DNA from: Halomonas sp.
GTDB taxonomy: Bacteria > Pseudomonadota > Gammaproteobacteria > Pseudomonadales > Halomonadaceae
DNA: 64,000 nucleotides
NCBI RefSeq assembly: GCF_007692655.1
Contig: NZ_REBQ01000103.1
Coordinates: 1-64,000 of the forward strand
Reading direction: 5' to 3'
Below are positions 55,186 through 63,597 of this stretch, piece after piece. Numbering within the stretch: the stretch's first letter is position 1; each line of letters opens with the position of its first letter. The notes beneath the pieces were generated by a model. It was not told the origin of the DNA, ran no database searches, and saw nothing but the letters and a program-made list of their open reading frames with translations. The translations under genes were made by a program, and so were the position numbers.

Positions 55186-56712
55186 CTACGTATCCCTCGG
55201 CGCTTTAAGGCTATTACGCATCGAGCGATAGATGCCAAGCAGAATAGGTACCGTGCAGAATACAATAATTATCAGTAAAATAACGCTGACGGGGCGACTC
55301 AAGAAGATATCCAGGCTTAGCTGACCCGACCCCTGAAACGTGCGCATGAGCTGCCTGTCCAAAATTGGCCCCAGAATAATTCCCAAGATAACGGCAATCA
55401 GCGGATAGTCGTATTTGCGCATCAAAATTCCTAGCGCCGCAAATACCAGCATGACTTTCACATCGAACATCTGCAGGCTAATGGCGTAGGTGCCAGCCAC
55501 AGAAAACACAGCGATAAGCGGTATCAGCAGAATAGTCGGAATATTGATAACCCTGGCGGCATAAAAAGAGACCAGCAATCCAGCCGCCATCAGGAATACC
55601 GAAGCAATAATCTGCGAAAACATAATGCCATATACCAATCCCTGGTTATCGATGAACAACCTTGGGCCGGGAATAATCCCCTGAAGCATAAACGCCCCCA
55701 CCATCACCGCGGTGGCAAGCCCTCCAGGGATACCCAATGAGAGCATGGTCGCCAATGCACCACCCTCTGAAGCGTTATTAGCAGACTCGGCACTGATCAG
55801 CCCTTCTTCTGAACCATGCCCAAATTTATCTTTGTGTTTTGAACTACGCTTGGCCTCATTGTAACTTACCACGCTGGCAACCGTGGCTCCCGCTCCGGGT
55901 AAGGCGCCAATAATCACGCCAATACTGCTCGATTTCAGTACATTCAATGGATGCTTAAAAACACTTAGAAATCCTTGCCACAACTTCAACCGACGCTGTG
56001 ACCCCTGCAGGTTGGTTTGCTCCCCGCCACCGGCGATATAGCGCTGCTGAATCATGTAAAACAGCTCAGAAAAACCAATCAGCCCTATCAATGCAGGGAT
56101 GACGGGTATCCCGTCCATTAATTCAAAGTAGCCATGCGTGCCACGAATCGCCCCCGTAGATGTCATCCCCACCGTCCCCAGCAAAACGCCAAAGGCGCCA
56201 GCAATCACCGCCTTCATAAAGCTAGCGTGCAAGGCAGCGATCACTGTTAGGCCCAATACTCCCACCAAAAACAGTTCTGGCGGACCAAACATCAGCGCCA
56301 CCTGTACGATCAATGGCATAACCAAGATCAAGAAAATAGCGCCGATCAAGTTACCCGTCGCCGAGGAAGCAACGGCAATACCCAAGGCTTCATTCGCACG
56401 GCCTTTACGGGTCATGGGGTTACCATCAAACCCTGTCACAATGGCCTGAGGAGAACCTGGAATATTGAGCAAAATCGAAGAGATAGAGCTGCCGAAATTG
56501 CCCCCCGCATAAATAGCGGTAAGGAAAGCAATGCCCAACACGGGGCTCATAGGATAAGTGAGCGGCAACATAATACTGATAGCCAGAGGCGTACTAAAGC
56601 CTGGTATTGCACCAGTAATTATGCCAAAAAACACACCTAATATTAAAATAACCATCACTTTCCAGTCTGCTAAAAGAAGCAAACCTTCCATAATCGGCGC
56701 GGCATCAAACAT
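55186..56712 (-). CDS. tctA: Tripartite tricarboxylate transporter large membrane subunit
   Basis: The 508-residue TctA subunit with about 12 helices. GVFFGIITGAIPGFSTPLAISIMLPLTY and IIGALPGAGATVASVVSYNEAKRSSK are the paired TctA repeats; FGHGSEEGLISAESANNASEGGALATMLSLGIPG is the hallmark. It imports di- or tricarboxylates with the binding protein TctC, powered by H+ or Na+. It follows tctB after 116 bases. Confidence 0.94.
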   Translation of the reverse strand: MFDAAPIMEGLLLLADWKVMVILILGVFFGIITGAIPGFSTPLAISIMLPLTYPMSPVLGIAFLTAIYAGGNFGSSISSILLNIPGSPQAIVTGFDGNPMTRKGRANEALGIAVASSATGNLIGAIFLILVMPLIVQVALMFGPPELFLVGVLGLTVIAALHASFMKAVIAGAFGVLLGTVGMTSTGAIRGTHGYFELMDGIPVIPALIGLIGFSELFYMIQQRYIAGGGEQTNLQGSQRRLKLWQGFLSVFKHPLNVLKSSSIGVIIGALPGAGATVASVVSYNEAKRSSKHKDKFGHGSEEGLISAESANNASEGGALATMLSLGIPGGLATAVMVGAFMLQGIIPGPRLFIDNQGLVYGIMFSQIIASVFLMAAGLLVSFYAARVINIPTILLIPLIAVFSVAGTYAISLQMFDVKVMLVFAALGILMRKYDYPLIAVILGIILGPILDRQLMRTFQGSGQLSLDIFLSRPVSVILLIIIVFCTVPILLGIYRSMRNSLKAPRDT

Positions 56713-56828
56713 AGCGTATACCTTTTGTTTTTTTAATATTCATCATGCCTGTCATGCATTTCATTTAATACTCTCTAATTCACAATCTATTATTATATTT
56801 ATTATTTTTCACTTCTCAGATTTCCGCT

Positions 56829-57314
56829 TTACTTTAGCCATCCACTCGGAAGCGGAATACTAAGCCATAGAACGAAGGTTAAATAGATAAAACCTGCCGT
56901 GGTTAAAGGCAGCAAAAGCAAGACCAGCTTATTCTTCACCGAAAAAGCAAGCAGAAGAAGCAGCATATATAACCAGGAGGACGCAACAAACCCTAACCAC
57001 TCGATAACAAACACGTAGGCGCAACTTAACAACAAAAAAAGCACGGTAGCTTTTTTATCCGTAACTTTACGCACATCTCCCACCAGCGTTTCTTTTCCTT
57101 TACGTGAGCCCCGCGACAATGAAAACTTTACAATGCTGGTAACGAAATAACTCACTACCGCTAAAGCCATTACCCAATAGACGGGCCCTATCAATAACAA
57201 ATTAATATCTGACCTGGGCAAGCTTCTCACTTCAATATAGTAGTAAGTGGCATAACCAAACATTAGTAAAGGAACTAAAAGCTCACCTTTACGGTGTTTA
57301 AAATACTCAAACAT
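56829..57314 (-). CDS. tctB: Tripartite tricarboxylate transporter small membrane subunit
   Basis: A 161-residue four-helix protein; YATYYYIEVRSLPRSD, then YWVMALAVVSYFVTSIVKF and ATVLFLLLSCAYVFVIEWLGFVASSWLYM are typical of the TctB family, which is poorly conserved. ATG 57314 has AGAGGTGG upstream; the frame extends 48 codons earlier into the tctC end without support. Between tctC and tctB lies a hairpin (57340-57375) that may lower expression of the membrane subunits relative to TctC. Confidence 0.85.
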   Translation of the reverse strand: MFEYFKHRKGELLVPLLMFGYATYYYIEVRSLPRSDINLLLIGPVYWVMALAVVSYFVTSIVKFSLSRGSRKGKETLVGDVRKVTDKKATVLFLLLSCAYVFVIEWLGFVASSWLYMLLLLLAFSVKNKLVLLLLPLTTAGFIYLTFVLWLSIPLPSGWLK

Positions 57315-57339
57315 CAAAACCACCTCTGAAAGGAAAGGA

Positions 57340-57375
57340 GCTGGCGAAGACAAACGACAGGGAAGAGGCGCCAGC
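57340..57375 (-). other. Stem-loop in the tctC-tctB gap
   Basis: GCTGGCG (57340-57346) pairs with CGCCAGC (57369-57375). It lacks a U tract. Hairpins after binding-protein genes usually protect that part of the message, giving more binding protein than permease. Confidence 0.4.
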
Positions 57376-57402
57376 CCCCTCCCATGCTCAAAGCGTGATT
57401 CA

Positions 57403-58497
57403 TTATTCGCCCTGCAGCATATCGCCGTAGCGAACCACCACTTCATGGATCTCTTCAATGATCGCTCGAGACTCCTCAGGCCCGTAGTAGTCAGAAATCA
57501 GATCCGATCCCAGGTTGGCTATATGGGCTTGATACCCATCGCTATTAAAAACGTCGCGGTAACTCTCAACAATGGTGTCGAAGACCTCTGGGTTCTCTTC
57601 CGCAAACGAGGAGCGAACGGCAATAAAACGATTATCACCAATAGGAGGAATGTCGGCTTCCGGGTAGACATCATTCACCGGTGGCGCATCTGGCCAGCCA
57701 GGAAAGGTTTCTGGCGAAGAAACTGCCAACACCCGGACCTGATCCCCAAGCGTCATATCTCCATAGGCAGAAGAGAACGCCGCATCAGAATGCCCGCCCA
57801 ACAAGTCTGTACGCTGCTCACCACCACCATCGAAGGTCACAACATTGGGATCAAGCTCTAAGGCATCGAGAAACGCCAATCCAAACAGGTGGGTGCCTGA
57901 ACCGGTCGCCATGGAGACAGTAACGCTACCCGGATCATCACGCATGGCATCGACCAGCTCTTCGATACTCTGGTATGGAGAGTCCTCACGCACGACAACG
58001 GAGCTGTAATCACGCTGCTCAATATTGATGAAGGTAAAATCATCAAGATCAAAATCGGCACCTTGAGCCACAATATTCATGCTCAGGGTTGGCTGAATGC
58101 CAGCAAACAGGTAGTGACCATTATCCGGCGAGCCCAAGAAGGTTCTAGCTCCCAACAAGCCAGACGCGCCACCCCGATTATCCACTAGCATTGAGTAGTC
58201 ATGAGTCTCCTCCCAATGCTGTGCCAACCCCCTTGCGAAGCGATCCACAGAACCGCCTGCGCTGAACGGTAAAATCAGGCGAACATTTTCATTTGGCCAC
58301 TCCTGTGCATGGGCGGTAGTTGCCCCGACGCTCGCCGCAGCAACGACAAAGCCTGCCAGAGCAGTCATTAGCGCAGTTTTTTTAGATAACTTGCTAAGCG
58401 GACGCAATTGACTAGGCAGGCGTAATGCGGACGCAGCAGGCCAATCGTTGACCTCTACAGAAACATCAGACACATGCTGGCGGGTGTGCTTAAGCAT
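57403..58497 (-). CDS. tctC: Tripartite tricarboxylate transporter substrate-binding protein
   Basis: A 364-residue periplasmic protein. The fold motifs are NVRLILPFSAGGSVDRFARGL, VDNRGGASGLLGARTF and VSMATGSGTHLFG. The signal peptide is long: about 43 polar residues precede the hydrophobic core (MTALAGFVVAAASVGATTAHA); the first ATG (58497) has GAGGAG seven bases upstream, so the long form appears real, though ATG at residue 44 is possible. First gene of a tctCBA-gntR-adh operon behind a predicted GntR double box. Confidence 0.92.
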   Translation of the reverse strand: MLKHTRQHVSDVSVEVNDWPAASALRLPSQLRPLSKLSKKTALMTALAGFVVAAASVGATTAHAQEWPNENVRLILPFSAGGSVDRFARGLAQHWEETHDYSMLVDNRGGASGLLGARTFLGSPDNGHYLFAGIQPTLSMNIVAQGADFDLDDFTFINIEQRDYSSVVVREDSPYQSIEELVDAMRDDPGSVTVSMATGSGTHLFGLAFLDALELDPNVVTFDGGGEQRTDLLGGHSDAAFSSAYGDMTLGDQVRVLAVSSPETFPGWPDAPPVNDVYPEADIPPIGDNRFIAVRSSFAEENPEVFDTIVESYRDVFNSDGYQAHIANLGSDLISDYYGPEESRAIIEEIHEVVVRYGDMLQGE

Positions 58498-58670
58498 AAA
58501 TAACTCCTCAGCGGAACTTGGTTGTTGTTATCGGGTTATCACTGGGCTGTTATCACGGCGACTAACAACGGCTAACGCAAGCGTTGTGTTGATAAGTGCC
58601 GTGGGCAGCCAAAAAGGCATAAGGCTGTTGTCGTTGTTTAAACATTGTGATCAAGGCAGCCCGCCTACTC

Positions 58671-58696
58671 GTATACCAAGCTAGTATATTGGATAC
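58671..58696. promoter_or_regulatory. Predicted GntR double operator of the tctCBA operon
   Basis: GTATAC (58671-58676) and GGATAC (58691-58696) have centres 20 bases apart. On the minus strand a -10-like TATACT (58683-58688) lies between them, so the pair straddles the tctC promoter in the same way as the pair at 48906. Confidence 0.65.
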
Positions 58697-58973
58697 AATC
58701 GGTCAAGTAACAATAGCGGCCTAAACAAGCAGACAGAAAAAGAACGTTAACTCATTTAAAAACAGTTAGTTAAAACAAAAACAGCCAGACATAGCACTAT
58801 CGCATTGCACCTTACACTGAGACAGCAGCTAAAACAAAACTCACAACAGCCAAAAATACCCCTCTAATCAACGCATTAACACACACTTTTAGCGATGCAA
58901 TTACGGCTACCGACCGTTACCACACGACGCTAACGAGCAGGAAAAACTAACCTAGCAGCTGAAAATTCTATAC

Positions 58974-59019
58974 TTGACAACCCCTGGACTCTCGATAAGG
59001 ATTGAAAACAACCGTATAC
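58974..59019 (+). promoter_or_regulatory. Promoter and GTATAC box of first TRAP binding-protein gene
   Basis: TTGACA (58974-58979) is followed 40 bases on by GTATAC (59014-59019), with TTGAAAACAACC directly before the box. The same arrangement, with the same 40-base distance, precedes the paralogue at 60660. Confidence 0.6.
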
Positions 59020-59224
59020 CTCCGTACCCAAAAACAAAAAACTCACATTCAACTTCAACCCCTGACAGGCGTTAACTTCAGACGCCGGAGACAGACAATC
59101 AAACTACCCCTTAAACAATCAGTTAAAACAAATCACCAAGGGCTACCACCAGGAGCAACACGCCAGAGCAAGCGCAGACCAGCGCTCACACAACACCATC
59201 AACGCTCAATACCTGGAGAAAAAA

Positions 59225-60208
59225 ATGAACCTCAAACGCACCATCATTGCAGCATCCTTCGCCACCACCCTCACCACCAGCATGAGCGGCATCGCGCAAA
59301 CCACCACTTACCAAATGTTGATACCCTTTCCGGCCAACCACCCCCTTAACGATGCCGCCGACTTGTTTATCGATCTCGTCGATGAGCGCTTTGACGGACG
59401 CTACCAAATCAACCTGATCGGCGAAGAAGCTATCCCCGGCTTTGAGCAGTTTGACCCCGTCAGCTCAGGCGTATTCCCGCTCGCCCTTGCCTCTGGCGCC
59501 TACCACACAGGCTCCACCGGGGTAGGCTTAGCCGCAGACGCCATTGACGCCAACCCTCAGCAGCGCAGAGACACCGGCATATGGGATGCCTACCAAGATT
59601 ACTACCTCACTCACAATGTCAGAATGCTTTCACTCCCCTCGGCAAGCCCCGGCTACCACTTCATGCTTGCTGATCCGATTGGTGAAGATGGCGGCTTTGA
59701 CGGACGCATCATTCGCGGCACGCTGACATATCACGGCCCCATTCGCGCTTTTGGCGGCTCCCCCACAGTGATGCCCGTCTCTGAAATTTATACAGCCGCC
59801 GAACGCGGCGTTATCAATGGCGCTGGACACGGTATTTTTGGCAACTACCCACTAGGCTTTCACGAGGTGCTTCCCTACCTCGTTCGCCCCGGCTTCGGCG
59901 TTACCAGCCTGATGGTGTTGTTCAACGAAGATTACTGGCAAGAGATTCCCGAAGAGGATCAGGCAATCTTTATGGAGATCGGCCGCGAACTGGAAGACGC
60001 ATCACTCGCTTACTACACCCAGTTGATTGAGGAAGAAACCCAGCGCATGGAGGAAGTGGGCGCTACGATCACCCACTTTGGCCCCGAACAACAAGAGCGC
60101 CTGGATCAAGTCTTTGCCGATGAGCTCTGGGAAGAGGCCATTGATATCTCAGGCGAACCCGCAGAGAAAATTCGGACGATGGCCAGAGACGCAGGAATGA
60201 CACCTTAA
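59225..60208 (+). CDS. TRAP transporter substrate-binding protein, paralogue 1
   Basis: A 327-residue periplasmic protein with signal peptide (cleavage near IAQ-TTT). YQMLIPFPANHPLNDAADLF and the block from DGRIIRGTLTYHGPIRAFGG to VMPVSEIYTAAERGVINGAGHGIF are DctP family traits; the Arg in IIRGT is the usual carboxylate ligand position. It is about 75 percent identical by eye to the next gene and has its own promoter, so it is a duplicated binding protein feeding the same permease or offering a second specificity. TGGAG precedes the ATG. Confidence 0.9.
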   Translation: MNLKRTIIAASFATTLTTSMSGIAQTTTYQMLIPFPANHPLNDAADLFIDLVDERFDGRYQINLIGEEAIPGFEQFDPVSSGVFPLALASGAYHTGSTGVGLAADAIDANPQQRRDTGIWDAYQDYYLTHNVRMLSLPSASPGYHFMLADPIGEDGGFDGRIIRGTLTYHGPIRAFGGSPTVMPVSEIYTAAERGVINGAGHGIFGNYPLGFHEVLPYLVRPGFGVTSLMVLFNEDYWQEIPEEDQAIFMEIGRELEDASLAYYTQLIEEETQRMEEVGATITHFGPEQQERLDQVFADELWEEAIDISGEPAEKIRTMARDAGMTP

Positions 60209-60226
60209 AATGCACCTCAAACCTAC

Positions 60227-60249
60227 GCCACTGCCACACCAGCAGTGGC
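60227..60249 (+). terminator. Hairpin after first TRAP binding-protein gene
   Basis: GCCACTG (60227-60233) pairs with CAGTGGC (60243-60249), seven pairs, 20 bases past the stop. The following bases are T/A-rich without a clean T run. Confidence 0.45.
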
Positions 60250-60281
60250 TTAAAATCAATAAAATCAAATACCTAATAAAT

Positions 60282-60287
60282 GTATAC
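60282..60287. promoter_or_regulatory. Single GTATAC box between the TRAP paralogues
   Basis: AATGTATACAATAATT is close to the TTGTATACAA form typical of FadR-type GntR operators and lies 190 bases upstream of the box at 60472. Otherwise the 451-base gap 60209-60659 holds only the hairpin at 60227 and the promoter at 60432. Confidence 0.5.
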
Positions 60288-60431
60288 AATAATTAAATAT
60301 TGTCTTAAATAATCAGGGAATGGAATTATTCCACACATTATGCTTTAAACAGGCCATGACAATAAATATAAATTTATCCATATAAAACAATAAATTATTT
60401 ATAAGCAAACCGAAAGATGTCAATTTCCATC

Positions 60432-60477
60432 TTGACAAAAAGGTAGGCATCATCAAATACTGAAAACACCCGTATAC
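60432..60477 (+). promoter_or_regulatory. Promoter and GTATAC box of second TRAP binding-protein gene
   Basis: TTGACA (60432-60437), a -10-like AATACT (60456-60461), then TGAAAACACCC and GTATAC (60472-60477). The distance from TTGACA to GTATAC is 40 bases as at 58974, and the bases before the box are shared. Confidence 0.6.
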
Positions 60478-60659
60478 GATACATAGCAACTTCATTGGAT
60501 CGAAATACTGGGTGCACTGAGAAACCAATAACAATAGCCATCACTTCCTCTTACTGGCTTAGCAGGGACATCAACACTGCCGCTAACCGTAAGGTGCACG
60601 CCGAGCACACGCTATCAAGCGATGAATAAGAGTAACCACAGGCTCATTCTGGAGGCACC

Positions 60660-61643
60660 ATGAAATCCAAACATATCTTTACTGCGACAGCGCTTACCGC
60701 CGCCATCGGCTTCGCCGCCAGCAGCTCCGCCCACGCCGAAAACTATCAAATGCTTGTCCCCTTCCCTAGCAACCATGCTCTAAGCGATATTGCAGACTTA
60801 TTCGTCGAAATGGTTGATGAGCGTTTTGACGGCCGTTATCAGATCAGCCTGGTAGGCGAAGACGCGATTCCCGGCTTCGAGCAATTCGACCCCGTTAGTT
60901 CCGGCGTTTTTCCCATGGCGCTCTCGACCGGTCCTTACCATACCGGCGTGACGGGTGTGGGCCTTGCCGCCGATGCTATTGACGCGGATCCAGAAGCACG
61001 CCGCGAATCAGGGGTTTGGGAGGCTTATCAAGATTACTATCTGACCCATAATGTACGGATGATTTCGTTTCCTTCCGCTAATCCTGGCTACCACTTCATG
61101 CTCTCCGACCCCATCGGTGATGACGGTGGATTTGATGGTCGCATCATTCGTGGCACCTTGACCTATCATGGCCCCATCCGCGCCTTTGGCGGCTCACCCA
61201 CTGTGATGCCTGTTTCAGAGATTTATACCGCTGCAGAGCGCGGTGTTATCGAAGGCGCAGGACACAATATTTTCGGCAACCATCAACTAGGCCTGCATGA
61301 AGTATTGCCCTACCTCGTTCGCCCTGGCTTCGGGGTAACCAGCCTTATGATTGTCTTCAATGAAGACTACTGGGTGGATATTCCCGAAGAAGATCAAGCG
61401 GCTTTCCTTGAAATTGGTCGCGAGCTGGAAGATGTCTCCCTTGCCCACTACGAACAACTCATTGCTGAAGAAACCGAACTCATGGAAAGCGTGGGCGCTG
61501 AGCTCACTTACCTAGGTGATGAACAACAGGAGATGCTCGATCAGGCATTTGCTGACGGCTTGTGGGAAGAAGCCATCCGTATCTCCGGCGACCCCGCAGA
61601 GCAGATGCGCGAACTCGCCCGCGAGGCAGGCCTAACTCCCTGA
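60660..61643 (+). CDS. TRAP transporter substrate-binding protein, paralogue 2
   Basis: A 327-residue periplasmic protein of exactly the same length as paralogue 1, with signal peptide (cleavage near AHA-ENY). The central part (YQDYYLTHNVRM, DGRIIRGTLTYHGPIRAFGG, VMPVSEIYTAAERGVI) is nearly unchanged between the two, while the N-terminus and tail differ. It leads the TRAP operon with small and large permeases; a strong hairpin follows. GGAGG precedes the ATG. Confidence 0.92.
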   Translation: MKSKHIFTATALTAAIGFAASSSAHAENYQMLVPFPSNHALSDIADLFVEMVDERFDGRYQISLVGEDAIPGFEQFDPVSSGVFPMALSTGPYHTGVTGVGLAADAIDADPEARRESGVWEAYQDYYLTHNVRMISFPSANPGYHFMLSDPIGDDGGFDGRIIRGTLTYHGPIRAFGGSPTVMPVSEIYTAAERGVIEGAGHNIFGNHQLGLHEVLPYLVRPGFGVTSLMIVFNEDYWVDIPEEDQAAFLEIGRELEDVSLAHYEQLIAEETELMESVGAELTYLGDEQQEMLDQAFADGLWEEAIRISGDPAEQMRELAREAGLTP

Positions 61644-61656
61644 TCACACCCCCTAC

Positions 61657-61685
61657 GTGCGCTGCCGCAAACTGCGACAGCGCAC
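61657..61685 (+). other. Strong stem-loop after the TRAP binding-protein gene
   Basis: GTGCGCTG-C-CGCA, loop AAC, TGCG-A-CAGCGCAC: 12 pairs with one mismatch and no U tract, 14 bases past the stop and before dctQ. It probably stabilises the binding-protein message or partly ends transcription. Confidence 0.65.
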
Positions 61686-61731
61686 TGCTGGATGTGACCC
61701 GTCATCACCGTAACCATTTATCGGGGAGCTT

Positions 61732-62250
61732 ATGAACAAGGTTTTCGTTTATAGCACCAGAGTGCACGACACTATTACCTTAATTGGTTATTGGCTGGGG
61801 GTTTTGGCGCTGTTCGCGATTCTGTGCATGTTTTGCTATGAAATCACCGCACGCTACTTCTTTCGCAGCCCGACCCAATGGATTTCTGACTTCACTGGCT
61901 ACGCCCTTCTGTTTTCAACCTTTCTTCTCGCCCCCCGTATTACGCAAAACCGCGGCCATATCGAAATCACCTTTATTCGTGATGCCTTACCAGAGCGGCC
62001 AAAGAGGTTTTTCAACGCCTCCCTGTTCGTGCTAGCCGCAGTCGCCTGTATGTGGGCGGGCTCCTACGCCATTGAGGAAGCCATGCGCCAGTACGATCGC
62101 AACATTCGCACCATGGCAGTTGTATCGGTGCCGCGCTGGTGGATGAGCGCGGTCATCGCCTATGGGCTTATTAACTCCGGCCTCTACTTTATCCGCATCT
62201 GTCTAGAAGAATTGCGTGCCGCCATGGGTAAAACCCCTCACGCGGAATAG
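61732..62250 (+). CDS. TRAP transporter small permease (DctQ family)
   Basis: A 172-residue four-helix membrane subunit. EITARYFFRSPTQWISDFTGYALLFSTFLLAPRITQNRGHIEIT is the DctQ signature, with the Trp and acidic residues that contact the large subunit. It follows the binding-protein gene after the hairpin and precedes the large permease by 23 bases. GGGGAG precedes the ATG. Confidence 0.9.
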   Translation: MNKVFVYSTRVHDTITLIGYWLGVLALFAILCMFCYEITARYFFRSPTQWISDFTGYALLFSTFLLAPRITQNRGHIEITFIRDALPERPKRFFNASLFVLAAVACMWAGSYAIEEAMRQYDRNIRTMAVVSVPRWWMSAVIAYGLINSGLYFIRICLEELRAAMGKTPHAE

Positions 62251-62273
62251 GCCCACTTTAACGGAGAACGAGA

Positions 62274-63584
62274 ATGGAATGGTTTCATACCTTATTGGCT
62301 GGCCTAGGCATATTGCTCTTTCTGTTTATCTTAGGGGTGCCGGTCTTTGTTGCGTTTTTGATCACTAACCTGCTCGGCGCCATTCACTTTTTTGGCGGAC
62401 GCGGCTTCAGCATTTTCACTAACAGTATTTATGACACGCTCGCCTCTGCATCACTAGCCACCATTGCCCTCTTTATTTTAATGGGCGAACTACTGTTCCG
62501 ATCCGGGGCAACCGATGCGGTATTTCGCTCTACCGACACATTGATCGGGCGAGTAAAGGGCCGTGACTTTGTGCTTTCAGCCTCACTGGGCACTATTTTT
62601 GGTGCACTTTCCGGTGCAGCCATGGGGGTGGTGGCAATGCTAGGACGCTCACTATTACCTCAGATGCTCGCACGGGGCTGCGACAAACGACTCTCGATTG
62701 GCGCCATTCTTGGGGGCGCCAACCTTGCCCCCATTATCCCCCCCAGCGTATTGATCATTGTCATAGGCATGCTCGCTAACCTGTCAATCTCTCGTTTTTT
62801 AATTGCTGGCATTGTTCCTGGCTTGGTGATCGCCACCCTTATATTGGCCTATACGGGCATACGCATTGCCATTAACCCGGGATTAGCCGGCAAGGCTTCC
62901 CTGGGAGACATTCCACGCACCACGATTAAGCAAAAACTCATCGCCCTTGCCCAGCTACTCCCCTTTAGCATCATTATTTTCTTTGTCATGGGCTTTATTT
63001 TGCTCGGCATTGCGACGCCTTCCGAGTCGGCGGCATCCGGGGTTATTGGCGCCTTACTCGCTGCTGCTTACTACCGTAAGCTTTCCTGGAAAATGTTTAG
63101 GGAGTCCCTGGAATCAGCAGCTGTTATTTCTGCCATTATTTTGATCATCATGGCCAGCTCAAAACTTTTCAGCCAGCTGCTCTCGCTAAGTGGCGCCACT
63201 TCCGCTATCGCTCAAATGGTGGTCAACGCGCCTCTAGACCCGCTGATCATGCTGCTCATCATGATGCTGATCCCCTTCCTGTTTTGCATGTTTATGGACC
63301 AGATCGCGATCAGCATTGTCATCATCCCCATTTACGTACCGGTCATAGCTGCCCTGGGATTTGATCCGCTGTGGTTTTGGGTACTGTTTCTGATTAACGT
63401 CACTATTGGCGGTTTCTCGCCCCCCTTTGGCTACGTGCTCTTTGCGTTTAAAGCGGCAGCGCCTGAACTGCGAATAAGCGACCTGTACGCCGCCGCCTGG
63501 CCCTTTGTAGGCGTCTTCATTCTTGCCATGGTCATTTTGACAATGTTCCCCATCCTGGTCACTTGGCTTCCAGGCTTGTTATAA
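62274..63584 (+). CDS. TRAP transporter large permease (DctM family)
   Basis: A 436-residue carrier subunit with about 12 helices. FILMGELLFRSGATDAVF, FGALSGAAMGVVAMLGRSLLPQM and NLAPIIPPSVLIIVIGMLAN are typical of DctM, as is ATPSESAASGVIGALL. It moves the ligand delivered by the two binding proteins, usually with Na+. The downstream isochorismatase-family gene starts 13 bases later, so both are likely co-transcribed. Confidence 0.92.
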   Translation: MEWFHTLLAGLGILLFLFILGVPVFVAFLITNLLGAIHFFGGRGFSIFTNSIYDTLASASLATIALFILMGELLFRSGATDAVFRSTDTLIGRVKGRDFVLSASLGTIFGALSGAAMGVVAMLGRSLLPQMLARGCDKRLSIGAILGGANLAPIIPPSVLIIVIGMLANLSISRFLIAGIVPGLVIATLILAYTGIRIAINPGLAGKASLGDIPRTTIKQKLIALAQLLPFSIIIFFVMGFILLGIATPSESAASGVIGALLAAAYYRKLSWKMFRESLESAAVISAIILIIMASSKLFSQLLSLSGATSAIAQMVVNAPLDPLIMLLIMMLIPFLFCMFMDQIAISIVIIPIYVPVIAALGFDPLWFWVLFLINVTIGGFSPPFGYVLFAFKAAAPELRISDLYAAAWPFVGVFILAMVILTMFPILVTWLPGLL

Positions 63585-63597
63585 AACGGAGATTTTC

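Larger units (their letters stand above)
58498..59224. other. 727-base divergent regulatory region between tctC and TRAP operons
   Basis: It contains the tctC promoter with a double GTATAC box, a TTGACA promoter for the plus-strand binding-protein gene and a leader of about 210 bases that is rich in C and A and poor in G. Imperfect copies of CAGNTAAAACAAA recur (near 58769, 58832 and 59119). No gene is supported. Confidence 0.6.
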
